Positions 10,654 to 23,638 of a stretch of DNA of 64,000 bases are shown piece after piece. How positions within the stretch are numbered: position 1 is the first letter of the stretch; every line of letters starts with the position of its first letter. Both the position numbers and the translations under genes were made by a program. The stretch lies in assembly GCF_020497125.1 (NCBI RefSeq), contig NC_059072.1:304128781-304192780 (forward strand), given 5' to 3'. This DNA comes from Mauremys mutica (lineage: Eukaryota; Chordata; Testudines; Geoemydidae). The notes under the pieces are model-generated. The model did not search any database, was not told the origin of the DNA, and saw nothing but the letters and a program-made list of their open reading frames with translations.

Positions 10654-11866
10654 TAGGGCTGTCAATTAATCACAGTTAACTCACACAGCTTAAAAATATT
10701 AATTGCGATTAAAAAAAATCAATCATTATTAATCACACTATTAAACAACAGAATACCAATTTAAATGTATTAAATATTTTTGGATGTTTTTCTACATTTT
10801 CAAATATATCAATTTCAATTACAACACAGAATACAAAGTGTACAGTGCTCACTCATACACGTACTGCAGTGCAATCTCTTTATCATGAAAGTGCAACTTT
10901 GGCCTGGGCTACACTAGGCGGGGTGGGGGTTCAAATTAAGATATGCAACTTCAGCTACGCTATTTGCGTATCTTAGTTCGACTTACCTGGCCGTCTTCAC
11001 AGTGCCAAGTCGATTCCTGCGGCTCCCCCGTCGACTCTGCTTACTCCCCCTGTTGAGGTGGAGTACAGGTGTCGATTAGTGGATCGATTTATCATGTCCA
11101 GAGAAGACGCGATAAATCGATCCCCGATACATCGAACACTACCCGCCAATCCAGTGGGGAGTATAGACGTACCCTTACAAATGTAGGTTTTTTTGTTACA
11201 TAACTGCATGCAAAAACAAAACAATGCAAAACTTTAGAGCCTACAAATCCACTCAGTCCTACTTCTTGTTCAGCCAGTCACTAAGACAAACAAGTTTGTT
11301 TATATTTACAGGAGATACTGCTGCCTGCTTCTTATTTACAATGTCACCTGAAAGTGAGAACAGGTGTTCGCATGGCACTGTTGTAGCTGGCATTGCAAGA
11401 TATTTACGTTCTCATTTTCAAGTAACATTGTAAACAAGAAGCAGGCAGCATTATCTTCTGCAAATGTAAACAAACTTGTTTGTCTGAGCAATTGGCTGAA
11501 CAAGAAGTAGGACTGATTGGAGTTATAGGCTCTAAAGTTTTACATTGTTGTATTTTTGAATGCAGGTATTTTTGTACATAATTCTACCTTTGTAAGCTCA
11601 ACTTTCATGATCAAGAGTTTGCACTACAGTACTTGTATTAGGTGAACTGAAAAATATTATCTCTTTTGTACATTACAGTGCAAATATTTGTAATATCAAT
11701 AAATACAAAGTAAGCACTGTATACTTTGTATTCTGTGTTGTAACTGAAATCAATATATTTGAAAATGTAGAAAACATCCAAAAACATTTAAATAAATGGT
11801 ATTCTATTATTGTTTAACAGCGCGATTAATCGCACAATTATTTTTTTTAATTGCTTTACAGCCCTA
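10654..11866. mobile_element. Internally deleted fold-back hAT (TAGGGCTGTCAATTAA family)
   Basis: An exact 8-bp TSD, GTTTCTGG, flanks it (10646-10653 and 11867-11874). The termini are TAGGGCTGTCAATTAATC and its inverse ending ACAGCCCTA. The two halves are inverted copies of each other. Each arm carries the sequence that encodes the transposase C-terminus in the larger relative at 33,273, and the rest of the gene is missing. A Harbinger-type MITE is nested at about 10,901-11,174. Confidence 0.85.
10901..11174. mobile_element. Harbinger-type MITE nested in the hAT
   Basis: Begins GGCCTGGGCTACACT and ends AGTATAGACGTACCC. It interrupts a host sequence whose uninterrupted form is present at 33.59 kb (GTGCAACTT joined to ACAAATG). 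Flanking TT/TTA suggests the 3-bp duplication usual for this superfamily. Confidence 0.7.
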
Positions 11867-12454
11867 GTTTCTGGGTGACAGCCCCAGCCAGATTGGCATC
11901 AGCATTATTCATCCGGCTTAATGGCCCATCAAAAGCAATCACCTGTACAATGAACCCATTGAAAGAAACCTGAGTCTATACCTATGAGTTAGCAGGACAT
12001 GCAGGGACATGCCTGTGGAGAAGGGATTCCAAGTACTTTTCCATGCCCATGCGCTGTGAGAGCTTGTGTTTGGGACAAAAGATGCAAAAGCCACAAGGGA
12101 AAAGATATAAAAGGCAGCTGCATCTTCTCCATTTTGTCTTCAATCCAGCTTCTTACCTCTGAAGTAACTTCTCTGCAAACTGAAGCTTTGAACAAAAGTC
12201 TGACAGACCCTTCCAAGCTTTGGATGTGTTCCAGAGAGACTCTACGAGCCAGCAAACTCACCAATGCTGCTAAGAACCTGATATATGGACTCTGAAGTCA
12301 TATGTATGTATCTGATTGCTTTGACCTCTTCCCTTATGTTTTATAATAAAACCTTTAGTTTTATATACTAAAGGATTGGCTGGCAGTGTGGTATTTTGGA
12401 TAAGATCCGAACTAATATTGATCTGGTAATGTGGCTGGCCCTTTGGGGATCAGA

Positions 12455-12577
12455 TAGGGTGACCAGACAGCAAATGTAAAAAATCAGGACAGGGGCTGGG
12501 GGTAATAGGCGCCTATACAAGAAAAAGACCCAAAAATTGGGACTGTCCCTATAAAATCGGGACATCTGGTCACCCTA
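12455..12577. mobile_element. Short hAT-type MITE (TAGGGTGACCAG family), copy 2
   Basis: 123 bp with ends TAGGGTGACCAGAC and CTGGTCACCCTA and an exact 8-bp TSD, GGATCAGA (12447-12454 and 12578-12585). It is inserted in the LTR-like sequence. Confidence 0.9.
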
Positions 12578-13138
12578 GGATCAGAAGAACATTTTGTATA
12601 GTGAGTAGAGTTTTAAAGAACTCCTCACCGTACTGGAGCTATTTGCTGATTGGGAGCCAGAGAACTCGAATGCAATAAAGGGGGCTGTGTGTTTTTAGCT
12701 TCTTGATAACCAGGAATCAGGAGCACAGTTTGTGACTGGTTGGTGAATCTAACTACAGTGTTAAACACCAGTTTTGGGAGAATCTGCTCTCCTTTTGCAG
12801 CCTGCCCTGACCTTGACATTTTCAGCGTGGGCTACCATAGGCACCTCAGGTCACAGGGGGCTCACCAGCCAAGGGTCTGTCAGGAGAGATTCCTGGGTGT
12901 TCTCTGGCATGAGAAAATTTATATGGTAGACCTTAATCTCTTTCCTTTTGCCAGGTAATTAGATCTCATAATCTATCAGGTCTGTTTGTCTAAAAGTATC
13001 ATGTTGTAGCCAATTATTGTAGTTTATTGTTCATTTATTGTGTGGTTATGATTAACATGTCATGTCATCTATAATCATTGTATGTTAAACATTGCACGAT
13101 TATAGAAGTGTAAGATCAGTATGCAGAGGGAATAATCA

Positions 13139-15367
13139 TTGTGACGGTTTGTCACCCCACAGGGTGCAGTCTGGGAGCCATGGGAACCATTGTGTCCCCT
13201 AACCCACCAGCTGGGCAGGCCTCTCTCACACACTGCTTTGCTGGTGATTCAGCCAGCCTCTGTTGTCACCCACTACGACAGCAGGTGGCACCACACACCC
13301 AGCTGAGCTGCCTGAGTGCTTTACCTAAGCCACTCAAAGGGTCTGTCTACACTATGTAATTAGATCGATTTTATACAGTCGATTGCGTATGTCCACACTA
13401 AGCACATTAAGTCAGCAGAGTGCGTCCTCACTACCGTGGCTAGCATAAACTTTTTTATTAGGTCTTAAGCCCACACCCCCACATATATGCAGTAGCGGTA
13501 GGGTTAAAGCATTCCAAACATTTATATTTACCCAACATCTGAAATGTTTTCAAGGAATCAGCAACCAGCCTTCCAGGAGCCCTCCTTCCGTCCAGTTACT
13601 GGGAGTTTAGGGGCCAGATCCTTGCCCAAAGACAAGCTTCCTCAAACTGCTTCAAAGTGTATCCTTTTGTGTAATCTTTTATAGCGAACTTAACAAAGCA
13701 CATAACTCATGGTGACTTCTAGTGAGTTACCATAGTAACCCCTAATTTCAGCAGATTACTCATTATCACTTTGTCATGGGGCTCATTGTGCTGAGTGGGG
13801 CCACCCCCGTTGGCAGTGCAGGGTTGAGACACCCTGTCACACAGTCATCGGGATTCCCTATGATTGGGATCAGAGAACTCAGGCCCCTGGCGGGACTGAG
13901 TAACTGAGCAGTCCATAGCCCCTGGGGCAGGGAAGGGTAGAGCAAATGCTCAGTCTATAGCCTTCTAGGCTGGGGCAAACAAAAGCAGTTTGGAGGCTCA
14001 GACCCTCTGGGCAGTTCACCTTACACTGCTTAATGAAGGTGCTAGCTGTAGACCAAGTTGCCACTGTGCAAATTTCCAAAGTGGACACAGCTGCTCATTC
14101 AGCCCATGAGGTAGCTAGGGCTTTTCTAGAGTGCACCTTGATCGCTTCTAGGACAGGAGCCTCTGATGCTTTGTAGGCTTCCCCAATGCAAATAAACATC
14201 TGTAACCCCTGGGGTGGGACAGAGCAAATGCTCAGTCTGTAGCTGGGGTCCCCAGTAGCTACGCCTAGTGGCAAGTGGGGGAGGGGAACCCAGGCCCATC
14301 CTACTCCACTGGGTTCTGACCCAGGGCCCTCTGAAGCCAGAAAATTCCTAGTTTAGGATTCAGACATCGGCTCCTAACACATCCCCTGGCTCACTTCCTA
14401 CCAAAACGCCAATCTCGGTATTGAACCCTGGGCACTCAGGTTTGAAAATTGTTCCCCTCCCCCAAAAGAAAAGAGGGGCATGGGTTAGTAGTCAGTGCAT
14501 GGACCTCAGAACCAGCAACTCCTGTGTTCTAGTTCTTTCTCTAGTGTTGTCTTTCCTCTATGACCTTGGGTGCCTAAAGCTTGGCGCCTAAATCTCTATT
14601 TAGGTACCTAAATGAAAGTGGCCTGATTTTCAGAAGTGTTGAGCAACTGCAGCTCCCACTAATGTCACCTAGTCAAACTTAAGGCACCCAAGCTTGGAAA
14701 TTTTGGCTTTAATCATTTTGTATCAGTTTCTACACTTGCAAAATGACAACAATTCTTCCCTCCCTCAAAGGAATATGGTGAGGGCCCATTATTAACAATT
14801 CAGAAATACAATATAAGCAAAACCATATTCTTAAAGCATTGAGGAAGATGAGTGAGTGGTTATAAAGGAAGCAAGACTTCTATTTCTCCAGACTTGAACC
14901 CAACCAAAGAGATGTGAAGGAGAGCAGACACCTCTGAAAATACTGTAGTTTCTTTTCATTATCCAGGCAATTTATGAGTCATGTAAAATAGAACTACATG
15001 TGTTTTCCAGGACTTTATCTCAGCCAAATGCTAGCCTGAACAATTGAAGACAGACTGGATACTTATGCCTGTGCTTAATATACTACAGTGAGTAGTTCCT
15101 TTGAAAGTGTTCATCAACTCAGAGTCTAACCCTCAAAAGTATGATAAAAATCTAACATGATTCCTCTCTTTAACTTAATACTAAAGGCTTTTTTCACTGT
15201 CCTATGCCATTCATTAATATACAGCATCCACTAGAAAAAATTATAACTATGATATGCTCCATTTATTCACTTCAGTACTGTCATCCTCACTGCACACATA
15301 AAAGAACTAAAAATTACATTGAAATGCACAATCTTAACTCCAATATGTTAATTTCTTGTTTTGCTAT
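13139..15367. other. Gene-free stretch with several old repeat fragments
   Basis: Holds a fragment related to Harbinger-type ends near 13,340-13,450 (GGGTCTGTCTACACTATG), and two partial copies of a motif CAGAGCAAATGCTCAGTCT near 13,938 and 14,220. It also holds a segment near 14,280-14,340 resembling the 5' part of the Tx1 LINE (CCCAGGCCCA...GGGTTC...CCCAGGGCCCT). No gene was seen. Confidence 0.45.
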
Positions 15368-17195
15368 TGTGACAAAGTTCCTCTTTTACCTTGTGGGTCC
15401 TGCACGTATTGGCAGATTTGCACACCTCAGTGATCTTTCCTTCTGGTGGAACCCACAGTCTGGGTCAACTCCTCCTGTGTCTGATCAGGAGTTGGGAGGT
15501 TTGGGGGAAACCCAGGCCCACCCTCTACTCCGGGTTCCAGCCCAGGGCCCTGTGGATTGCAGCTGTCTATAGTGCCTCCTATGACAGCTGCATGACAGCT
15601 ACAACTCCCTAGGCTACTTCCCCATGGCCTCCTTCAAACACCTTCTTTATCCTCACCCCAGGACCTTCCTCCTGGTGTCTGATAACACTTGTACTCCTTA
15701 GTCCTCCAACAGCACACACTCTCAGCTCCTTGCACCTCTTCCTCACACGCCCACCACAAACTGGGGTGAGCTCCTTTTTAAACCCAGGTGCCCTGATTAG
15801 CCTGCTTTGATTAGCTGCAGGTGTTCTAATCAGCCTGTCTGCCTTAATTGGTTCTAGCAGGTTCCTGATTACTCTAGTGCAGCCCCTGCTCTGGTCACTC
15901 AGGGAACAGAACCCTCTTTCTCCAGTGGCCAGAAGATCCCCCGTCTACTCCTCTGCTGTTGAGGGTAGGAGGGAGAGGGCTGCTGCTGCTGTTGCTGTTC
16001 CTGCTGGGCCCTCATTGCTGCTGCTGCTCCTGCTCCGGCTGCTCCCCTGGCTGGGCTGGACACCACCACCCACCCCCTTTCTCTGCTACCTGCTTGTTGG
16101 CTGGCTAGTAGATTTCCCCCCCCCCACCACCTTAGTTGCTGCTGTTACTCCACCTACAGCCCCTGGGGGGGGGGCTGCTGGCCTGCTCCCCGGAGGGGAG
16201 TGAGGGACCCCAGCTCCGGCCCTTGTTGCTGAGGGCTCCACCACCACCATCTTCTGAGCAGGGTCCCTCCTGCCTGGCCACCAGACCACCGCCTGGAGCT
16301 GCTGGAGCTGCTGTGTTTGCTGCTGGGGAGCTGCTGGAGCCCCGAGGAGGAGGAGAGAGGACCGTCTGCTGCTGGAGGACCTCATGGTGACTCTGAAGAC
16401 CACCATGGAGGGGGCACTAAAGGACTGAGTATTTTTTGAACTGTGCTCTTGTGGTGGGGGTTTGGACTGTGTCTGTTGGGACACCGGGGGTGTGGCGTGG
16501 AGCCTGCCCCCGGTCCATCCGTGCCCCCCTTCACCCCCACCACCATCATTGCCCCCTCCACCACCCCTGCTGGCTGTTTTCCATCTACCTCAATCTCTTG
16601 CCTCTGGGACTGAGCTGCTCACCTGGCTTGCCACGCCCACCTCCACCATTTGGGCCTGCAGCATCAGCCAGCTACCATTGACTTTTTGCACAAGTGCCCG
16701 TGGGCGCACCCCCCACCCCCACCCCCTTGGCCTGGCCCCCTCTCCTTTGCCACGTTTGTCTGCCCCACCCATTTCCCTCTGTGGCCCTGATTGTCCTGCC
16801 CCAGCCCTGCAGCTACCTCGTGGTCCCTCTGCCCCATTCCTAGCTCAACTTTCCCCCCCCCCCGCGATTCCCCGGCCCTGATTAGCCCCTCTCCTCGTGT
16901 GCCCATGCCCCCTCCCATGCGCTTGTGCCCTTCCCCCATTTGAGTTTGCCCTTGTTCACTGCACCCCCCTATGCTGTTAGCCCCCCTGATCCCCTAGTGC
17001 AACTAGAGGAGCCGGAATTCCCCTCTGGGTCGATGACCTGCCACCCTCCCGCCCCTGGGTCCTCGATTGCTCCCCACGCCCCTTTAGCCTTCCCTTTCTG
17101 GCACCCTCCTCCCCTGCCTGCAGCCTAGCGGGGAGGGGTGGTCGCCTCCATTCCCTCCCCTCCCCTCGCTGCTTGTCCCCCTCTCTGCTCTCGTT

Positions 17196-19744
17196 ATGGC
17201 GGGGGACGTGGCGGGGGAGACCCCTCGCGATGCTCCCTCTGCCCCTCCTCCAGACGCCCCCATGTCCATTCCCCAAGCCTCTACCTCGACCGCCGCTGCC
17301 GGTCTATCTGCCACCGCCCCCGCTGGGGCACCTGCAGCGGTGAGTACCGGGGAGACGTCCGCTGCTGCCACGTCCCTCGCCCCTTCTGATTCGGGGGGAG
17401 CCCCCCCAGCCGGTGGGAAAGGTCGGGGTGGGAAGAAGGGTAAGGGCCCCGCTAAAAAGACCAAGCCCTCCATGGTGGGGCCTCCCCCCGCTGCCGTGGC
17501 CCCACTACCGGCCGCAGCATCCCTCCCGCTGTTCCCTCTACCAGCTCCGCGGGTGTCCCTCCCCCAGCCCCCAGGGCGTATGCCCAGGTGACGGTAGCCC
17601 CCCCGCCTGCCGCTGCTCCTCCGACCACCGCTTCCGCTTCCATCTATAGTGGCCGGGGCCCCTTCCCCACCTTGACCAGGAAGCACGGCATCCGTTGCCT
17701 CCTGGTGTCCCCCTCGCCCCACATGGAGATCTACGTGCGGGCGTTGGCGAGGGTAGTGGGGCCCACAGCCATTGTGGCGGCCTCCAAGATGTACGAGAAG
17801 GTAGTCTTCTTCCTGGCGTCGGAGGCTGCCGCCCAGGAGGCGGTAGAGATGGGTCTGGCGGTGGGGAGCGTGTTCGTGCCCCTTGAGCCCTTGGAAGACC
17901 TGGGGGTCCGCTTGATCCTGACCTCCGTCCCTCCCTTCCTGCCCAATGCCGCCCTGCTGCCCGCCCTTTCTGCCCTGGGGCGCCCTATTTCTGTCATCAG
18001 CCCTCACCCGTTGGGCTGCAAGGACCCCGCCCTCCGTCACGTCCTCTCGTTCCGCCGGCAAGTGCAGCTTCAACTGCCACCAGTGGCGCGTGATGGAGAG
18101 GCGCTCGAGGGGTCCTTTGTGGTCCCCTACCAGGGAGCCCGCTACCGGGTGCATTACTCAACGGGGGAGGCCCGGTGCTACCTCTGCCGGGCGATGGGGC
18201 ATGTCCGGAGGGACTGCCCCTTGGCCTGGCACGGAGGAGCGTTCGAGACCCCCGAGCCCCGGCAAAGCACTGGCCCTGTCACCGCCAGTGCCCCTGGCTG
18301 CCCGGCACCTGAAGCTACCCCTCCTCCTTCTCAGTCCACCGCTGTGGGGGAGGGTGTGGCGGAGATACCGCCGGGCATGGGAGAGGGCCCGCCCCAGGGA
18401 GACGCCTCCCTTGTTCCTGTTGCCCCTCCATTGCTTCCCCAAGTCTCTGAGCCATCGTCCTTGCCCCCAGACCCGACCCCTGTTAGCCAGCCCCCAGATG
18501 ATGCCATGGAGGGCTGGTCCTTAGTGCAGGGGAAGCGGGGCAAGCGGAAGGCTCAGGCCCCATCACATCCTTCGGATTTGGAGACCCCCCGGAAGAGCAG
18601 GAAGGGGGTCTCTGATGACGAGCCTTCCGCCTTGCCCCCTGACGATGCCCGTTTTGTGGTGCCGGCTGGGCACGATGTGGCAGCACCGGACGGTGACGCT
18701 GCCCCTCCTCCGGGGTCCCTTCCCGAGGGAGCCCCCAAGGGAGCCCCTCTTACTCCCTTGCCATCCGAAGCCCCCGCGAGCGCTGAGGTGGGCGTCGCTT
18801 CGGGTGTTGGCGGGAAGGGCCCCGGGGTGGCGGACGGCGATCTCCCCTCCATCTATGAGGAGATCGAGGCCCTGGGTCTGACCCCAGTTACGCAGGGGGA
18901 GGACGACCCTTTGCTAGCGGGCCTCGATCTGAGCAACCTCACCTCGGTCCCCCTGTCCCCAGGTTCCCTACCCCTGACTGATGCTTCTGCTCCCGCCTCT
19001 GGGGGTCCCCTGGGATCTTCCATCAGCCCGGCTGCAGGTGGCACCTCACTGACGGCCGCCGAGCCCATTGCGGTGACGGCCGGTGCCCCGCTACCCGGAC
19101 CCGATTCCCAGGGGGTGTCCCTCTTGGGTGTGGGCCAACCGACCCCTGACCCCACCCTTGTCCCCTCCACTTCCCGTGATGCCATTGCCGCCCCTGGGGA
19201 TACTCCCCAGGGCACGACCTTAGTTGTTTTTCCCTGCTCTGACCCATCAGGGGCTGCTGCTCTCCTTCCGCCGCCCCCTGTTGAACTGGGGAGCGGGGCG
19301 GGCCGCGTGGCGTCGGCCCATCGGACGCCACGTCGAGGGTCTGCCCCCTGCCTGCCCGCCTTGGTGGGCTACGGGGCTGTGATGGGGGCCCCGCTGGGGG
19401 ACGGTCATCGATCCGTTACCCCGCCCCCCCATGCGCTGAGGGAGGAGCTGCGGGCGTTCCTTGAGGACGTCCGTGGCTCCCGTAACAAAGTCCAACTCGC
19501 GCTCCAGCGGTGGGGGGATTTCCATCTAATCCTCCGGGCCGCAAAGGCCCTCATAGGGGAGGGTAAGGGGACCAGGAAGCAGGCCGCCGCGACCTACCGG
19601 CGGGTCTGCCTCTTCCGTGACTCTCTTCTCACCCACGGGTTTGGTCACGGATTGCTGCGCGGCCCGACGGAGGCCGTGGGCGTGTCTGCCAGCGAGGATC
19701 CCCCCCAGCACTCCTCATGGCGACGATCATCTTTGCCACTTTGA
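17196..19744 (+). pseudogene. Tx1-type LINE ORF1 (RNA-binding, zinc-knuckle protein), frameshifted
   Basis: The N-terminal part is read from the ATG at 17,196 and is rich in Pro, Ala and Thr with a basic GKGRGGKKGKG patch. A single indel near 17,540-17,570 moves the frame, which then runs unbroken from about 17,588 to 19,744 (718 codons). That part has a conserved globular stretch around ALARVVGPTAIVAASKMYE and a CCHC zinc knuckle, CYLCRAMGHVRRDC, at residues 197-210 of the downstream frame. A long low-complexity Pro/Gly/Ala tail follows. ORF1 proteins of this kind bind the element's RNA into a particle. It overlaps the start of ORF2 by 28 bp in another frame. Confidence 0.8.
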
Positions 19745-22700
19745 ACGCCCGGGGCTGTAGGATGGGTCTCCGCAGGAGCCAGGTGCTCTCCTTCCTTCGG
19801 GACGGGGGGGTACTCTGTGGTTTTCCTGCAGGAGACCCATACGGATCCAGCCGCTGAAGCTAGCTGGCGGCTGGAGTGGGGGGACAGGGTCTACTTTAGC
19901 CACCTCTCAGTTCGCTCGGCAGGAGTGGCGACCCTGTTCTCCCCCGACCTACGGCCCGAGGTGCTGGGGGTCGCCGAGGCTGTGCCGGGCCGCCTGCTGC
20001 ACCTCCGGGTCCGCATGGAGGGGCTTGTGGTTAATCTCGTCAACGTCTACGCCCCGACATCGGGCCTGGAGAGGTTGCGTTTTTATCAGCAGGCGTCTGC
20101 CTTCCTCGGCTCTCTGGATCCTCGTGAGTGCCTGGTCCTGGGCGGGGACTTTAACACCACCCTCGAGGAACGGGACCGCTCGGGGACCGAGCAGTGCCCG
20201 GCCGCCGCGGACGTCCTCCGGGAGATCGTCGAACGGCACTTCCTGGTGGACGTCTGGCGCGACCACCACCCGGATGACGTCTCGACGTTCACCTTCGTCC
20301 GGGTGGAGGCCCATCGGTCGCGCCACTCCCGGCTGGACCGCATTTACCTGTCACGTTTCCACCTTTCACGAGCCCACTCCTCCAGCGTTCGGCCGGCCCC
20401 CTTTTCGGATCACCACCTTTCCACCGTGACGGCCTCTCTCTGCGCGGAGAGGCCGGGGCCGGCCTATTGGCATTTTAATAATAGTTTGCTGGAGGATGCG
20501 GGCTTCGTGGCGTCCTTCCGGGAGTTCTGGCTGGCCTGGCGAGGGCAGAGGCGCGCCTTTCCTTCGGCGTGGCGATGGTGGGAGCTGGGGAAGGTGCGCG
20601 CCCGGCTCTTCTGCCGCAACTACACCCGGGGCGCCAGCCGACGGAGGGATGTGGCGATAGAGCGGTTGGAACGGGAGGTTTTGAAGCTGGAGAGGCGTCT
20701 GGCCGCCAGCCCCGAGGATCCATCCCTCTGCGGAGCGTGCTGGGAGAAGCGGGAGGAGCTCCGGGCCCTCGAGGATCATCGAGCCCGGGGTGCCTTTGTT
20801 CGATCCCGCATCCGCCTCCTTCGGGAGATGGATCGCGGCTCCCGCTTCTTCTACGCCCTGGAGAAAAGGAGGGGGGCCCAAAAGCACGTCACCTGCCTCC
20901 TGGCGGAGGACGGCACCCCCCTCATGGATCCGGCGGAGATATGCGGGAGGGCCAGGGCCTTCTACGCGGCTCTTTTCTCCCCGGATCCGACCGATCCTGA
21001 CGCTTGCAGAGTGCTCTGGGACGGACTCCCGACGGTCAGCGCGGGCGACCGGGACCGGCTAGAGCTGCCTCTCACTCTGGCCGAGTTCTCGGAAGCCCTC
21101 CGTCGCATGCCCACCAATAAATCTCCGGGCATGGACGGGCTGACCGTGGAGTTCTACCGCGTGTTCTGGGACGTCCTCGGCCCAGACCTAGTCACCGTCT
21201 GGGCTGAGTCTTTGCGGGGCGGGGTCCTCCCTCTCTCGTGCAGGCGAGCCGTGCTCGCCTTATTGCCGAAGAGGGGGGACCTCCACGATTTACGGAATTG
21301 GCGTCCCATCTCGCTCCTCAGCACGGACTACAAAATCATTGCGAAGGCCATCTCGATGCGGCTAGGGTCCGTGCTGGCGGACGTGGTCCACCCAGACCAG
21401 ACCTACACCGTCCCGGGCCGCACGATCTTTGATAATCTGTATCTGGTCCGGGACCTTCTGGAATTAGGGTGTAGGGATGGTCTGTCGTTCGCCCTCTTGT
21501 CCCTGGATCAGGAGAAGGCGTTCGACAGGGTGGACCACGGGTATCTCCTGGGCACTCTGCAAGCGTTTGGCTTCGGACCCCAGTTTGTGGGTTTTCTCCA
21601 GGTGCTGTACGCTTCCGCGGAGTGTCTGGTCAGGCTCAACTGGACCCTGACCGAGCCGGTCAGCTTCGGGCGAGGAGTGCGGCAGGGGTGTCCCCTCTCG
21701 GGTCAGCTGTACGCTCTGGCGATCGAGCCCTTCCTCTGTCTCCTCCATCGGAGGATGCCGGGGTAGGTGCTCCGGGAGCCGGAGCTGCAGCTGGTCCTGT
21801 CAGCATACGCCAACGATGTGCTCCTCGTGGTCCAGGACCCAGGCGACTTGGCGCGGGTGGAGGCTTGCCAGGCCATTTATTCGGCGGCCTCTTCCGCCCG
21901 GGTCAACTGGGTCAAGAGCTCTGGCCTGGTGGTAGGGGACGGGTGGCAGGCGAGCTCCCTCCCACCCGCGCTTCAGGCCATCCGGTGGAGCGCGGGTCCG
22001 CTGCTCTATCTCGGCGTTTACCTTTCTGCCACACATCCGTCTCCGCCGGAGAACTGGCATGGTTTAGAGGGCGGGGTGAGGGCGCGGCTCCGGAAATGGA
22101 CAGGACTACTCCGGTGCCTCTCTCTTCGAGGGAGGGTGCTGGTGCTGAATCAATTAGTCCTGTCCATGCTCTGGTACCGGTTCAACACCCTGGTCCCGGC
22201 CCCGGATTTCCTGGCCAACCTCCGGACGGCGGTTCTGGAGTTCTTCTGGCCAGGAACGCACTGGGTCTCTGCAGGGGTCCTCCACCTGCCCCTGGAGGAG
22301 GGGGGGCAGGGCCTGAAGTGCCTGCGCACTCAGGTCCACGTCTTCCGCCTCCAGGCCCTGCAGAGGCTCCTGTATGGTGTGGGTAGTCCGGCGTGGAGCG
22401 TATTGGTGCACACCTTCCTCCGCCGCTTCCGAGGGCTCCGATACGACCGGCAGCTCTTTTATCTCCATCCGAGAGGTCTTCCGCAAGACCTCTCTGGGCT
22501 GCCGGTCTTCTACCAAGACCTCCTCCGGACCTGGAAGCTCTTTTCAACGACCAGGTCCATGGCGGCCACCGTGGGGGTTGATCTCCTCGCGGAGCCCCTG
22601 CTACATAACCCCCAGCTCCGTGCGCAGGTGGCGGAGTCCCCCGCGGTGCGCCAGAGGCTGGTCTTGGCAGGAGTCACCAGGGTCGGAGACCTCCTGGACT

Positions 22701-23638
22701 ACGACCGGGGAGACTGGCTGGATCCCCTGACGCTCGCTCAGCGCATGGGGCTCTCCAGCCCTCGTACCCCCCGGCGCGTACTTCAGGAGGTGAAGGCCGC
22801 TTTACTGCCCGCTGCTCAGGTTTACCTCGACCGGGTCCTGCGAGAGGGCACGCCCCGCCCACCTTCCACCCCGGGCCCCGTGGACCTTTTTATCGGGCCC
22901 CTGCCCCGTGGACCCAATCACCCCCCTCACCCTTTCACTGCGAGCCGGCTGCCCGATCTGCAGCCGGTTCTGTTCCAGACCGCGCCAAGAAAACATCTGT
23001 ACGCGCTCGTGCTCCACACGCTTCACTACCTCACCCTCGCGTCCCGCCCCGATACGAAATGGCGGGACCTCCTGCCACCTCTCGAGGGTGAGGAGCCCCG
23101 GTGGGCCAGCCTGTATTCTGCCCTCGTCCCGAGGCCTGCCGGGGATGTCAGTTGGCGGCTCCTTCACGGGGCTCTGAGCACGGGCGTGTACTTGGCGCGG
23201 TTTACCCCTGTCCCCAACACCTGCCCCTTTTGCGGCATGAAGGAGACCCTAGCACATGTTTATTTAGAGTGCGCCAGGTTGCAGCCCCTGTTCCGGCTCC
23301 TCTTGGTTCTCCTCTTGCGTTTTTGGTTGCACTTTTCCCCTCACCTGTTCATCTATGCACTCCCTATCCGTGGCCCCACGAAGTCGCGGGATCTCCTTGT
23401 CAACCTCCTCTTGGCCCTGGCCAAACTAGCCATCTACAAAACCAGGGAGAGGAGGTTGGCCAACGGGATTTCCTGTGACTGTGGGGCCTATTTCCGTTCC
23501 TCTGTCCGCTCACGCGTCCGGGCAGAGTTCCTCTGGGCGGCGTCAACTGGCTCCCTTGACGCCTTCGAGGAGCAATGGGCGTTGTCCGGGGTTCTCTGCT
23601 CGGTGTCCCCATCAGGTTCCCTTCATTTGGCCCTCTGA
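19717..23638 (+). pseudogene. Tx1-type LINE ORF2: endonuclease and reverse transcriptase, three visible lesions
   Basis: The ATG at 19,717 overlaps the ORF1 end. An extra G in the run at 19,804-19,810 shifts the frame. From 19,817 the frame is open to 21,766 and includes AP-endonuclease motifs (FLQETHTD, VNVYAPTSG, LGGDFNTTL, SRLDRIYLS, SDHHLS) and RT blocks (NKSPGMDGLTVEFY, NWRPISLL, LDQEKAFDRVDH, GVRQGCPLSGQLYALAIEP). A lone TAG at 21,764-21,766 is followed by an open frame to 23,638. The catalytic YADD box reads YAND (21,806-21,817), so the enzyme would be dead even if the stop were suppressed. A C-terminal CPFCGMKETLAHVYLEC zinc motif lies near 23,223. Its normal role would be target-primed reverse transcription in the nucleus. 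Confidence 0.87.

Larger units (their letters stand above)
10434..13130 (+). repeat. LTR-like sequence with TATA box and poly(A) signal, split by two DNA elements
   Basis: Begins TGTGATGATGTATGG. It has a TATA-like GATATAAAAGGCAGC near 12,100 and an AATAAAA signal near 12,345, in the order expected of a long terminal repeat. The hAT at 10,654-11,866 and the MITE at 12,455-12,577 are inserted into it with TSDs. No paired copy, primer-binding site or exact right end was found, so the LTR call is tentative. Confidence 0.35.

Noticed and set aside
15877..17128. Pro/Leu-rich frames upstream of the Tx1 ORF1
   Set aside because: The pyrimidine-rich 5' leader of the LINE gives open frames by composition; no zinc knuckle or conserved block before 17,196.
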